Assembly: GCA_022432975.1 (NCBI GenBank) | Contig: CM039512.1 | Location: 34,531,730-34,595,729 of the forward strand | Length of the DNA stretch: 64,000 nucleotides | Direction: 5' to 3' | DNA from: Begonia masoniana | Lineage: Eukaryota; Streptophyta; Magnoliopsida; Cucurbitales; Begoniaceae | Notes under the pieces: model-generated | Seen by the model: the letters and a program-made list of their open reading frames with translations, nothing else | Database searches by the model: none | Told to the model about the DNA's origin: nothing | Program-made: the position numbers and the translations under genes | Shown: positions 23,391-34,928 of the stretch, piece by piece | Position numbering within the stretch: position 1 is the first letter of the stretch | Layout of the letters: each line of letters starts with the position of its first letter

Positions 23391-24473
23391 TAACACAGGG
23401 TCCCTTAGAAAAGGAGCTGTGTAAAACCCACAAAAGAGACAAAGTGCTCTGGTGGAAATGTGTTGCACAAAACCGAAAATAAAGAGGAGAAAAATGGAGA
23501 AAATGATGCAATCAAATGTGAGGTGATGTGTTTGAGGGGTGGCCGAATATTATGGGGGTGAAAGTGCATGAAAATAAAAAGAGAAGTGGAGCAAGATGAA
23601 GGTGAAGGTGGTGTGTAAAAACCGTGAAGAAGGGAGATGAAATGGAGGTGAAGAAAATTGCAAGAAATAAAGGTGAGTGTGTGAAAGTGAATGGCCGAAA
23701 TGTAAGGCAAAAAAATGCAAGAAAATAAAATAGATGAAGAGAAGATGGAAATACCTTTGGCAGACCCAAGGAGCTATCTCACGTTTGAGCTCTCGGGTGC
23801 ACGTTTTCCCAGAGGAAAACAACCACCGTAGGCCTAGGTTTTCGTTCTCAACTCCTAACTATCAAAAGAGAAAGGCGAAGGAAAAGATAAGAATTAACCT
23901 ACCAACCTGAAGCTAGGCTAACAATGGAGGGCTACTCCACTCGATTCAAGAATCGAGGAAACTCGAAGGTAACCAACACATGGTGAAGGAAAAGAGATAT
24001 TTTATAAATTGGCCAAAAGTTTCAATACATGCACCAATGATATGCTTATATAGGCAACCTAAGATGGATTAGGGTTTGGCATGGATTGACGAAGAAATGG
24101 TGGCCATTGGATGCAAAATAATCGGCTGCCAAGGAGGGAGCCATCTGTGCGCGCGCATCTGGTTGGTGGAAGCTGTTGGCACGCGCATCAGACGGTCCAG
24201 CATAAAGCAGCCATGCGCCTCATCAATGGTGCTGGATGCTGATCTATGCGCATGATCTGATGTCCCAGATTGCTGCCCGGGTGCGCGCCATCAACGGTGC
24301 TGAGCGGCCTGCGTACCTTCGGTACTGCCCGCGTGCCTTGCTGCTGCCCGCTCCTACCCGCGCCTCACGCTGATGCCTGTGCGCGCCTGCCCGGTGATGT
24401 TCTGCCTGCCTGCACGCACCAGATCGAAGGCCAGCGTGTCCAGCGCCCTTCCTTGATCAATGGCTGAGCCTTT
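23391..24473 (-). mobile_element. 5' LTR of element B, piece 1
   Basis: Matches 6509-7585 of the 3' LTR, including the TATA box (24044-24054) and the CpG-rich block (24110-24450). Broken at 24473 by a solo LTR whose TSD is CCTTT. The LTR continues at 36274. Confidence 0.85.
24044..24054 (-). promoter_or_regulatory. TATA box of element B 5' LTR
   Basis: Minus strand CCTATATAAGC, the counterpart of 7159-7169. It lies about 0.65 kb upstream of the primer-binding site and is the expected promoter for the genomic RNA. Confidence 0.55.
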
Positions 24474-24923
24474 TGTAACAACCCCAGTGGGTCGAGGCAG
24501 ATTCTTAATTTAAACTTCATCACTTTATGTCGTGGGATGTCTACTTGTAAATTTTTTTGAAAAAGAAAACTCACAGACGTTTGAGACAGCAATTAGGAAA
24601 CTTAAATTTTTGGAACTCGACTCCTTCTTATATTTGACGACGTTGTCGTCCACAGACATTTTCAAATTCCCAAAATTCAAATCTTTCATATATCAGACAT
24701 CATTTTAGTTCTCAGAGGTGGACGACATAAACTCGGGAACAATCTTGTTCACAAGATCGATCAACTTAATTGCCTACGGACTACTTTGACATTTCTGTCC
24801 ACTGACTGATAAACACTATCGCTTTCTATTCAAGCGACTACATCGTCCACAGACCATCGTCCATAGACTCACTTAAATTTTTCGTCCACGGGCCACGTGA
24901 CCTTATCGTCCACAGACCACGTG

Positions 24924-26992
24924 TGTAACGACCCTTAAACATAATCCTTGAATTCCCGTGAAAATTCTTTTTTTTTTTTGAAAACTTTAATCAAAATCTA
25001 TGATGGTTGAAATCGTTATGAAACTATCTGATAAAATAATATTTAAGTATCAATTAAAATAATTGAAGCCGTCACCGAGGGCATATAAGTGTAGAATATT
25101 TAAGTGCCTTAAATTTGAACACGTCTACTACTACCGAACACATCCACCGCTCAACAGTAACCAATCTACATCCACTGCTACACTTCTACCGCCCATCTTC
25201 CGAATACTTCTACTGAACACATCCACCTCTCAACAATAACCAATCTACATCCACCGCTACACTTCTACCACCCATCTTCCGATTACATCTATCGAACATA
25301 TCCACCACTCAACAGTAACACACAACATCTACAAAACACATCCACCGCTCAACAGTAACCGATCAACATCCACCATTACACATCCACCGCTCATCCACCG
25401 AATACATCTACAAAACACATCCACCGCTCAACAGTAACCGATCAACATCCACCATTACACATCCACCGCTCAACAACTTATTTCTAATCTTCTATAGACT
25501 TCAAACCTCATTTCCAGAATGCTCATGTACGTAGGTTTATAGACTTGGATAGAATACGCATGGCAAAAGGTTCAAGAACAGATGAAAACACTTAATCTTA
25601 TAATCCCCTTTAAAACTTATAAATATTGAACAAGTCAATTACTTATCATCATATAAAAATTCTCTTCTACTATTTCTTCTATGCCATTATCTTATACCAT
25701 AACAGACCAGGAGCACCATCCTCAGGTTCAATTGCCACCCAGCACAAAATCCATGCCATAAGTACAATCCAGCAACCCGACTTAGATGTTATCACTTGGA
25801 ATGAAATCCTCACCTTTCAATTCGTCACCTACATCATAAGGTTCAAACTATAAGCCTAATGCTTAGTAAGAAGTGCAACATATGCATAATTACTCATGAA
25901 TGTATACTCAATAAAATCATATTCTTATTCATCGATCATTTATCGTGCATTAAGGAGGGATTAGTGCCGAAGAGGGGGTAGGCAGAGTGCGTGTACATGG
26001 CTCCCTCTCGGGCAGTAATCTTGGTCCATCCCTGGACAGTGACATGGCCAAACCACCTCAACCCTCACTTAAATATAGTTGCATACATCTCATTGTCTTA
26101 TATCATTCATGAAAGGGAGCATGTTCATAAAACGTTTTGCATTTTTGGAAGGTAAATCATAATGCATGAAATGTACATACAAAACAGAACATTACACCAG
26201 AGAAAACTTAGACATCCAACATATACCGTAGTACAAACCACAAACATCCAGACATTGTCAATAACAAGCTTAACCTAGTACCCTTGTGATGTAGAGCCCT
26301 AATGGCCGGAAATCTTAACGCACTCACTTTCCTAGATTCCTTTGCTATGTCGTGCCTTCACTTGAATCCTTTTCCACCTAGGACATTTCACACTTCAATG
26401 TTAAATATGACCTGAATAATCTAAACTCAGAGCTGGTAAAATCTTAGCTAAAGAAATCATCCTAGATTCTAGCTTGAACCTATAAGGCATTTCGCTGAGC
26501 ACTTAGTGTGCAGAGCTTAACTTTCAAAACATTAATGGCATCATCGCCTAAACTACCAGATTCATATAGATTTTAGACTCTCAACTAAAAGTCGACAACG
26601 TCTAGGATTCTATACCAATGCCAATACAGAAGACTTGAAATACTTTCATTATTCAAGCATTATTCGATTCTAAGTCTTTAAACACCAACCAGTAATCACC
26701 CTTAATCAAAAGCTTAATGAATGAATCACCTAAACCTTACCTGAGCTTGAATCACCGAAGAAAGAGAAGGGAGGAATCGGTTGCCGAAGGAGGAAATTGC
26801 CAGAAGAGGAAAGTCGGCTACAGAAGAGTTTAAATGAGATTTTATGCTTTCCTCTTCCTATTTATATCGAACCAGGTCACACTAATTACAATCCTTGCCA
26901 TTAAACCTACTTTCATTTATAATTTCCTTATTACATAATTCTCACTATAATAATCGCGGGAAAAATACCTGACCAAGGTGCTGGTTGTTACA
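24924..26992 (-). mobile_element. Solo LTR (TSD ACGTG), 2.07 kb
   Basis: Starts TGTAACGACCC, ends GGTTGTTACA, and ACGTG is repeated at 24919-24923 and 26993-26997. It is inserted into a CACGTG motif of the surrounding, related LTR. Minus orientation is inferred from the shared U3 block at 26290-26350. No coding sequence. Confidence 0.9.
25100..25490 (+). repeat. Degenerate tandem repeat (CATCCACCGCTC motif) inside a solo LTR
   Basis: Repeats built on CATCCACCGCTCAACAGTAA and ACATCCACCATTACA. The clearest unit is 79 bp (25331 against 25410), and the left part is more diverged. It occupies the place in the LTR where other members carry minisatellites. Confidence 0.75.
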
Positions 26993-27397
26993 ACGTGACT
27001 TTATCACTCACGAGTTACACAGACTTTCGTCCACAGACCAACGTCCATAGACTTACTTAAATTTGTCGTCAACGGACCACGTGACATTATCGTCCATAGC
27101 CCACGTGACTTCATTACGCACGGGTTACATAAACTCATCGTCCACAGACCAACGTCCATGGACATAGTTAACTTTGTCGTCCACAGCCCAAGTGACTTCG
27201 TCGTCCACAGTCACGTGACTACTTACTTTAAATGACGTAGTCATCCATCTTATTCTGGACAACGATTTACTTACAGCTCTAGACCACTATTTTTACTTAC
27301 AACTCTGGACGACTGTTTTTACTTACAAAACAGAACACCTAGATAACCGATCAATCGCCTCTCTGGCAAACGTTCGGCTAGCTCTCTAGAACTGACT

Positions 27398-27676
27398 CTA
27401 TGCCCTCCTTCCTTCAGCCCCTCACATTTTTGGGACAAATGTCCCTTATGCCCTCCTTCCGTCAGCCGATTTTTTTTATATTTTAAATGTAATTTCTTTT
27501 AATTGTTTTACTCAATTGTTTCAATTTGTTTTGTAAGTTTTCAAGAGTTTTATTTAAATGGTTTCTAAATATGTTCTAAACAATTTTAATAATTTGTTCC
27601 CGTTCAAACGTTACAAAGTTTATAAGGATAAAAAAAATAGCACGGGAAATCAGGAATAGTGTTAAGGGTCGCTACA
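27398..27676 (+). mobile_element. Truncated 5' LTR of element P
   Basis: Matches the last about 260 bp of 32367-34928, ending GGGTCGCTACA. The left edge contains a short duplication (TATGCCCTCCTTCC at about 27399 and 27451), so the exact breakpoint is uncertain. Confidence 0.7.
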
Positions 27677-27681
27677 GTTTA

Positions 27682-27693
27682 TGGTATCAGAGC
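27682..27693 (+). other. Primer-binding site of element P
   Basis: TGGTATCAGAGC five bases after the LTR end, complementary to initiator tRNA-Met. Confidence 0.95.
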
Positions 27694-27843
27694 CCCCGGG
27701 TTTTAAAAACGGTTCTGTAGACTGCTCGAGTGCACAGCCACTACGCGGACATCCTTCATCAACTGTAAGTATGTTTATATGTTTTCTTTAAGTTCGATTT
27801 CTTAGAGAGTTTGTTTTAACTTTGATATAGGGATTATATAAAT

Positions 27844-28695
27844 ATGGTGCATCGAGGGAATGATCGAGACGATAGAGACGATACGATAGACACCCTTAAG
27901 GATTTTATTGCCCAACAGTCTCAACATATGGAGCGTCAGGCCCAACAAATGGAGAGACAATCCCAGCAGCTGGGCACCCTAATAGACCGTGAGGGCGTTA
28001 GAGCTCGAGAGACAGCGACTCAGGGTAATCGAGGGATGGAGAGATTTCAGAGGCTCCAACCTCCGATATTCAACGGGCAATCTACGGATCCCTCTTCAGC
28101 CAAGGAGTGGATTCGAACCATGGAGGACATGCTGGCCTATGCAATCATTGAGGACGGAGAGAAGGTTGCATTGGTTAGCTACCACTTAGCACTGGATGCC
28201 CAATTCTGGTGGGATTCTATCAAGGCGACCACTGACATGATGATTATGAGTTGGGAGCATTTCAAGTTGATATTTTACGATAAATACTTCAGCCATATAG
28301 TGCGGGAGGCGAAGATGGTGGAGTTTATGCAATTACGGCAAGTTGGTTCGATTACCGACTATGTGAGGAGAATTGAGGCTTTGTCCCGATTCGCGCCGCA
28401 TCAGGTCAGTGTCAATGAGGACAAGGTACGCAAATTTGTATAGGGGCTTGGCCAAGAAATTCGAAAGATTCTTACGATCTCAGGGGTGCAGAATGTATCC
28501 TACGATGAGATAGTGGCCAGGGCACTGGAGATTGAGGCTGTTAATCAGAGTTCTGCTAGACCAAGGGAGCCAGCTAGAGACTTCTTTCACGAGATCCATC
28601 CTCAGATCAGAAATAAGGGCTGCCAACCGAGAGCACAGCCACAGCAACAACAACAGAGAGGCGTTAAAAGGCCTTTAGAGGGAGGTAATGATTGA
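27844..28695 (+). pseudogene. Element P gag
   Basis: From ATG 27844: a Gln-rich N-terminal coiled-coil-like segment (QQSQHMERQAQQMERQSQQ), then the retrotransposon Gag domain (FWWDSIKATTD, FYDKYFSHIVREAK, FMQLRQVGSITDYVRRIEAL). A TAG at 28441 ends the first frame after 199 residues. The same frame resumes (YDEIVARALEIEA, PREPARDFFHEI) until TGA at 28693. Compared with the open copy in element D, it is colinear, with two nonsense changes. Confidence 0.85.
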
Positions 28696-28728
28696 GGCAA
28701 AGGGAAGCAGGTACAAGGGGCTCCTCAA

Positions 28729-30171
28729 ATGCCGTGGTGCCACAAGTGCCAGAAAGAACACAGTGCCGAGTGCCGAGTGGGCACGAATAGATGTTATAGA
28801 TTTGGAGAAGTTGGCCACTTCATTAAAGACTGCCCGAAGCAGGGCCGTGAGCAATCAGGCACAGACCAGAGGAGGGTTATGCCGAGAATCTTTGCATTTA
28901 TCGAGCCTGGTGATATTGATGATGAGGCTCAGCCTTTCGTGATAGTAGGTACTATTCTGATTTCGGGCGTAGCTGTATTTTCTTTGATAAACATGGGGGC
29001 TACGCACTCTTTTGTTTCCACTGCTTGCGTGTCTGGACTGAAGCTTGTGCCTGAGTTAGCAGAATGCGAATATAGTGTGATGCTATCTTCAGGAGAGCGT
29101 ATGAAGTCAGGTCAAGTCGTCCAGGACAATATTGTCTCAGTTGGGAACTGTACCCTCTATGCTCGCTTGATTGTTTTGGGCATAGAGATCTATGATGTTA
29201 TCTTAGGGATGGACGGGCTATCACAGCACTTTGCCACCATCAATTGTCGATCTGAAATTGTGACGTTTCGGCCCCAGGGTAAAGTCGAGTTTTCTTATCA
29301 GGCGATGAATAGATTAAGTGGATCGCCTATTTCTTATTCCATGAAGATCAACGAGCAGTTTAAAGGTGAGTGCTTTATTTATTTGGCCACAGTAGTTGAT
29401 ATTCAGTTGCTTAGCGGGGTAAAGCCGGGTGACATTCCTATAGTCAGAGAATTCTCTGAGATATTCCTTGACGATCTTCCCGGATTACCGCTGGACAGAG
29501 AGATCGAATTTGTTATTGATGTATATCCTAGCGCTGCGCCAGTGTCTAAGAATCCATATAGATTGGCGCCCGCTGAATTGAGAGAGTTGAAAACTCAGCT
29601 AGAGGAGTTACTGGATAAGGGTTTCATCCGACCCAGTTTTTCACCCTGGGGTACGCCCGTTCTATTTGTCAAGAAGAAAGACGAGACTCTCAGGTTGTGC
29701 GTGGGTTACAGGGAGCTGAATAAGCTCACGGTGAAGAATAAATATCCACTGCCTCGGATAGATGATTTATTTGACCAGCTGCAAGGTGCCCGAGTGTTTT
29801 CCAGGATTGATCTACGCTCAGGTTATTATCAGTTGAAGGTTCGGAAGGAAGATGTTCAGAAAACGGCGTTCCGAACGAGGTACGGAAATTATGAGTTCCT
29901 AGTTATGTCTTTTGGACTTACTAATGCCCCTGCAGCGTTTATGAACTTGATGAACCGTGTATTTAAGGATTATCTGGACAAATTCGTTGTGGTTTTCATC
30001 GACGATATTATAATATATTCTAAGACGAAAGAGGAGCATGAAGAGCAATTGAGGATTGTTCTCGAAATTTTACAACGACACCAGCTTTATCCGAAGTTCT
30101 CTAAATGCGAGTTTTGGCTGGATCGGGTCAGTTTTCTCGACCATATTATATCACAAGAAGGGTTTCTGTAG
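28729..30171 (+). pseudogene. Element P zinc knuckle, protease and reverse transcriptase
   Basis: 480 open codons. The knuckle reads [14 protein letters not shown], so the second Cys is Phe. The protease box is NMGATHSF where element D has DTGATHSF, so the catalytic Asp is lost. ILGMDGL (residues for ILGMDWL) follows. RT has [39 protein letters not shown] and an intact catalytic FIDDI. A small deletion near 30160 shifts the frame, giving a stop at 30169. Confidence 0.9.
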
Positions 30172-30737
30172 ATCCAAGCAAGATTCAGGTGGTCAGAGAT
30201 TGGCCACAGCCTAAAAACGTGCGTGAAGTACGTGGGTTTCTTGGGTTGGCTGGTTACTATCAGAAATTCATAAAGAGATTTTCAAAGATTGCAGTTCCTC
30301 TTTCACGTTTGACTCGGAAGAACGAAAAGTTTATATGGTCGGCTGCTTGTGACAACAGTTTTATGGAGTTGAAACAGAAGTTGACCAAAGCTCCAGTGTT
30401 GACACTACCTGTTGAAGGTGATAAATTTAGTATTTATTGTGATGCATCTGGAGTTGGAATCGATTGTGTATTGATGCAGGAAGGAAAGGTTATTGCGTAT
30501 GCTTCGCGACAGTTGAAGCCGTATGAGCAGAATTATCCTATGCACGACCTGGAGTTAGCAGCCATGGTCTTCGCACTGAAAATATGGAGGCATTATTTAT
30601 ATGGGCTGCAGTGCAAGATATTTCCCGACCACAAAAGCTTGAAGTATTTATTTATGCAAAAGGAGCTTAATATGCGACAGAGAAGGTGGCTACAGTTCGT
30701 CAAAGATTATGATTTCGATATTAAATACCACCCATGA
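30166..30737 (+). pseudogene. Element P RT thumb and RNase H
   Basis: Resumes in another frame with [18 protein letters not shown] and [16 protein letters not shown]. RNase H follows, with [37 protein letters not shown] and DHKSLKYL. It ends at TGA 30735, immediately after KYHP. RNase H acidic residues appear retained. Confidence 0.85.
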
Positions 30738-32327
30738 AAGGCGAACAAGGTCGCTGATGCTTTGAGCCGAATTCCTACTGCGAGTCAGCCTTCACTTGCA
30801 GCGTTGTCAGTTACATTGCGGTCTGAGATTGAGAAGTTTGATGTGGAGATTGTAGCAGAATTGTCCAGTATGCTCACCAACATTTCTCTCAGTCCAACTA
30901 TTCTGGATAAGATACGTGAAGCTCAGCAGAATGATATGGAGTGTGAAGAGCATCGATTGAGCCTGATATCTGGAGATGTATCTGAATTTAACCTGTCAGA
31001 TGATGGTATTCTGAAGTTCAGGCATAGGTGGTACGTGCCTAACGATGAGGATCTAAAGAAGGAGATATTGGCCGAGGCACATTCTTCAGCTTACTCTGCG
31101 CATCCAGGAAGCACTAAAATGTACAGAGATTTAAAGCAACACTTCTGGTGGCCGAACATGAAGAGGGACGTTACGAAATATGTTGAAACATGTTTAGTTT
31201 GTCAACAGGTTAAGGCAGAACACCAGAGGCCGGCCGGAACATTACAGCCACTGCCGATTCTGGAGTGGAAATGGGAGCAGATCTCCATGGATGTTATCGT
31301 GGGACTCCCGAGGACGACGAAGGGTCATGATGGCATCTAGGTGATTGTGGACCGATTGACAAAGTTGACTCACTTCTTATCTGTGAAGATAACGTCGTCT
31401 ATGGATCAGCTCACCGAGCTTTATGTGCAGGAAATTGTTAGATTGCACGGAATACTAGTTTTGATTGTCTCAGATCGAGATCCGAGGTTTACATCAAAGT
31501 TCTGAAAAAGTCTGCACAAAGCTATGGGGACTCAGCTAAATTTTAGCACTGCATTTCATCCTTAGACTGATGATCAGACGGATAGAACAAATCAGATTCT
31601 TGAGGATATGCTCAGAGCTTGTGTGTTGGAATTTCAGGGATCGTGGAGCTAATATTTACCACTGATCGAGTTCTCTTACAACAACAGCTTCTAGGCTACC
31701 ATTGGTATGGCTCCGTACGAGGCTTTGTATGGCCGAAAGTGTAGATCTCTATTATATTGGGACGAAGTTGGTGAAGCCAGTATTGTTTGTCCTGAGATTC
31801 TACAGCAAACGGCAGAGAAGATTGTCGTTATCAGACAGCGTATCGAGATAGCTCAGAGTCGATATAAGAGCTATGCTAACACAAGACAGAGAGAATTGGA
31901 GTTCGAAGAAGGTGATGAGGTTTATTTAAAGGTTTCTTCGTTTAGAGGTGTAATGCGATTTGGAAGGAAAGGTAAGTTGAACCCTCGATATGTGGGACCC
32001 TTCCCTATTCTGAAGAAGATCGGGAAGATGGCATATCGACTACAGCTTCCAGCTTCGATGGAGGGTATCCATGATGTATTTTACGTGTCTATGCTTCAGA
32101 AGTGTCTGCGCGATCCATCGCATGTTGTGGAAGCACGAGAGATCGAAGTACACCCTACCTTGACTTACATGGAGAAGCCAGTGCGTATTTTGGAGTCTTC
32201 GATCAAAGTTTTGCGCAACAAAGAAATCCCGCTAGTCAAAGTCTTATGGCAGAACCACGAGGTGGAAGAAGCTACTTGGGAGCGACAGCAGGATATGATG
32301 GCTAAGTATCCTGAGTTGTTTGTATGA
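30738..32327 (+). pseudogene. Element P integrase and chromodomain-like tail
   Basis: Integrase zinc domain: [18 protein letters not shown] and CLVCQQ, matching the HHCC pattern. The core has ISMDVIVGLP (first Asp) and VSDRDPRF (second Asp). In-frame stops fall at 31338, about 31503, about 31563, about 31649 and about 31693; several look like C/G-to-T/A transitions. The open end (31707-32327) carries [38 protein letters not shown] and the chromodomain-like [14 protein letters not shown]. This tail is typical of Tekay/Del chromoviruses and is thought to steer insertion into heterochromatin. Confidence 0.85.
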
Positions 32328-32366
32328 TCAAATTTTGAGAACAAAATTTAAATAAGGTGGATGGAA

Positions 32367-34928
32367 TATAACACCCAGATTTACGAGATTTTATAATTAT
32401 GTATATATATGGCATTTTTGTTAATATGTCAAATCAAGTCCATTTTGCAAAAAAAAAAGCGTTATTACGATCTTAATAATTAATAAGGATTTTAGAAAAA
32501 TTTCAGAAATTTTAGGAGTTTAACACTAATTTTACGAGTATTACGTTTATCGTAATATAAAGGATACTCTGGTAAAAATAATAAACGTGGTCCGTTTTGC
32601 AAACGGACAGTTTTAATAGAACCTTAGTAATGAGTTGGAGTTATTGGTGAATTAAGAAAATTTGGAGAAGCCGAATCGTTAGACAATTAACGAAACAAGC
32701 GACGAAACAAATAGAAAATCAAAGGAATGACAAAACGGTAATTTACAAAGTCAATATTTTAATTAAAAACAAAACTCTTTCTCTCTTCTCCCTCATTCAC
32801 GATTCTCTGGTTTTCTCTTCTCTCCCCCGCGGTGACATTTTCTTCCTCCGGCGATTTCTCACGCCGACGTCCGATTTCTCTTCTGTTTGTCTTCCGTTCT
32901 TCGTGATTTCTACTCCTCTCGTAACCCTAGGTATGAATCTATGGTTTTAGAGCGTTATAGTTCGGTTTTCGCGAAGTTTTACGGTTAGGATTTTGTTTAG
33001 GTTTTGTTAAAAACATGATTTATGGTTCAAAATCGATGGCTTTACCGTATTTGTGAATATAATGGACGTATTTGGCGTTATTGGATGAAGTTGATTGATT
33101 CGTTGAGAAACATTAGGGTTTGAGAATTTTCGAGGTTTTGGAAAACTCCGTTAATGGAGGTTTTGAGGTGTCGAACGTGAAAGACTCAACGAAATGCATC
33201 AATGTAGTATTCTAGAGTTTAGGAGAATTTCTTTAGTTAAGAGTTTTGAAAGTTTGGACGTTTAATAGTTTAAACGCGTTTTAATGGCGATTATTGTGAA
33301 TTTGCCTTAGGTAAACAACGCTCGTGGACGGAGCTTGAAGTTCAACGTGCACGAGGTAAGTTTTTGTGACTTACTCTGACCGATTGGCCTATACCATATG
33401 TCAAAATCGTCTCGAGGAGCTTTGGTGACGTGTTTGTTTAAATTGCTTTGGTTGGGTAGTTAGTTTTAGTTCTATTATAGGTTATGTTTTTATAGTCTTG
33501 ATGGTATATATGCTGTATGTTTAAATTATGCTATAAATTGTTCATGCATCACAGTTTTGAATTACACATAGAAAACGAATTTTCGCACTATGTTTTAAAG
33601 AAAATGGTGATGTGGCTTAAAAGGGGGCTATTGATCTATTGTGTGGATCGATTAAGGGTCTGTCACAATACCACATGTAATATGAACCGATGTATGTTTA
33701 TGGTCATGCGAGGTGGGGCTCAGGCATGGCTGTGCGTGTTGCAAGCATGTACTCCCCTCCTCTAGGTGGAAAGGGTTGTCCAACCGCAAGATGTGCCCTC
33801 TCCATTTAGGGGGTTGAGATCTCGGTGAACACCTATGTAAAGATAAGAAAATGTTGCATGATTTACGAACTCATATGCACAGCATACATTTGCATTTACG
33901 AAACTTGCTGAGCTTTAGCTCATAGATTATCTGTATGGTGTAGGTGATCTTGACATAGGTGAGGACGAGATCCCTCCACCTGAGGAGTGATGCAGTTGAC
34001 GGAGGATGGCTCGCGGGGATGTGCTGGCGCAGTCGATGCTTAACCTGACCCGTAAGGATGTACGTATGTGTTTTGAGGGTATTAGGATGTTTGGTTCTGG
34101 TTAGCTAATAGAATGATGTATAGATGTTTTGGTAAATTGATTCTATAAAACGTTTTGTTAAGGTTTTTATACCGATTTTTATGAACTGCTTGGTGATTTT
34201 AGCAGGAAGAAATGTTTGGTTTTCAAACAGATCCCTGCAGTTCGTTTTCATGAAAACATATTTCGTTTTAAATGCATCTCGAGATAATTGGGTTTTAAAA
34301 TACGTTGTGAGTCGTTATTTTGGGTGATTGATGAAGTGAGAAATTGATGAGATTTTGAGTGAGTTTATGTTGGAATGTATGGTTGATGTAGGTGGAATTA
34401 TGTTGATAAAATTGTGAAGGGTGTGTTAGGTGTATAGGGATGCAGGGAAGGGAAAGAAAGAAGTAGAAAAAAAGAAGAAAAAAAAAAAAAAAAGAGGAGG
34501 CAAGTCCTCTGAAAAATCCAGAGGACTTGGCGATCGATCGCCTGTGGGGGGCGATCGATCGCCCCTCTTGGTCACGCTCTGGAAGAAATTCCAGAGCGTG
34601 TGCCGAGCAATCACCCGGAGAGGCGATCGCTTGGCAAAAATATATGATCGCCGAAGGGCGATCGATCGCCCCTCACATTTTTGGAACAAATGTCCCTTAT
34701 GCCCTCCTTCCTTCAGCCAATTGTTTTTATGTTTTAAATGTAATTTCTTTTAATTGTTTTACTCAATTGTTTTAATTTGTTTTGTAAGTTTTCAAGAGTT
34801 TTATTTAAATGGTTTCTAAATATGTTCTAAACGATTTTAATAATTTGTTCCCGTTCAAACGTTACAAAGTTTATAAGGATAAAAAAAAATAGCACGAGAA
34901 ATCAGGAATAGTGTTAAGGGTCGCTACA
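32367..34928 (+). mobile_element. 3' LTR of element P (2.56 kb)
   Basis: Begins TATAACACCC (its expected TG start mutated to TA) right after the tract AAGGTGGATGGAA, and ends GGGTCGCTACA. Similar over its length to the solo LTR 10623-21199. It contains a hairpin cassette and an A-run at about 34475-34493. Confidence 0.85.
34501..34671 (+). repeat. Hairpin cassette in LTR 32367-34928
   Basis: Five perfect inverted repeats: 34501-34529 (CAAGTCCTCTG / CAGAGGACTTG, loop 7); 34529-34542 (palindrome GGCGATCGATCGCC); 34548-34565 (18-bp palindrome around GCGATCGATCGC); 34573-34600 (CACGCTCTGGAA / TTCCAGAGCGTG, loop GAAA); 34656-34671 (palindrome GGGCGATCGATCGCCC). All lie 257-428 bp before the LTR end. 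Confidence 0.95.

Larger units (their letters stand above)
24894..27217. promoter_or_regulatory. Cluster of CACGTG (G-box) motifs in a solo LTR
   Basis: CACGTG occurs at 24894-24899, 24918-24923, 27078-27083, 27102-27107 and 27212-27217, mostly within CCACGTGAC and next to repeats of CGTCCACAGACC. Without the inserted solo LTR, these sites fall within about 320 bp. CACGTG is the core bound by plant bHLH and bZIP factors. Function here is inference. Confidence 0.4.
27398..34928 (+). mobile_element. Tekay/Del-like LTR retrotransposon P (5' LTR truncated)
   Basis: Plus-strand element: remnant 5' LTR (27398-27676), primer-binding site (27682-27693), gag (27844-28695), protease-RT (28729-30171), RNase H (30166-30737), integrase and chromodomain-like tail (30738-32327), polypurine tract (about 32354-32366) and 3' LTR (32367-34928). 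It lies in the solo LTR 24474-36268. The left border cannot be fixed because about 2.3 kb of the 5' LTR is missing, so no TSD is visible. Confidence 0.85.

Noticed and set aside
23377..27693. tRNA gene signals (TGGTATCAGAGC)
   Set aside because: These are primer-binding sites next to LTR ends; no cloverleaf is present.
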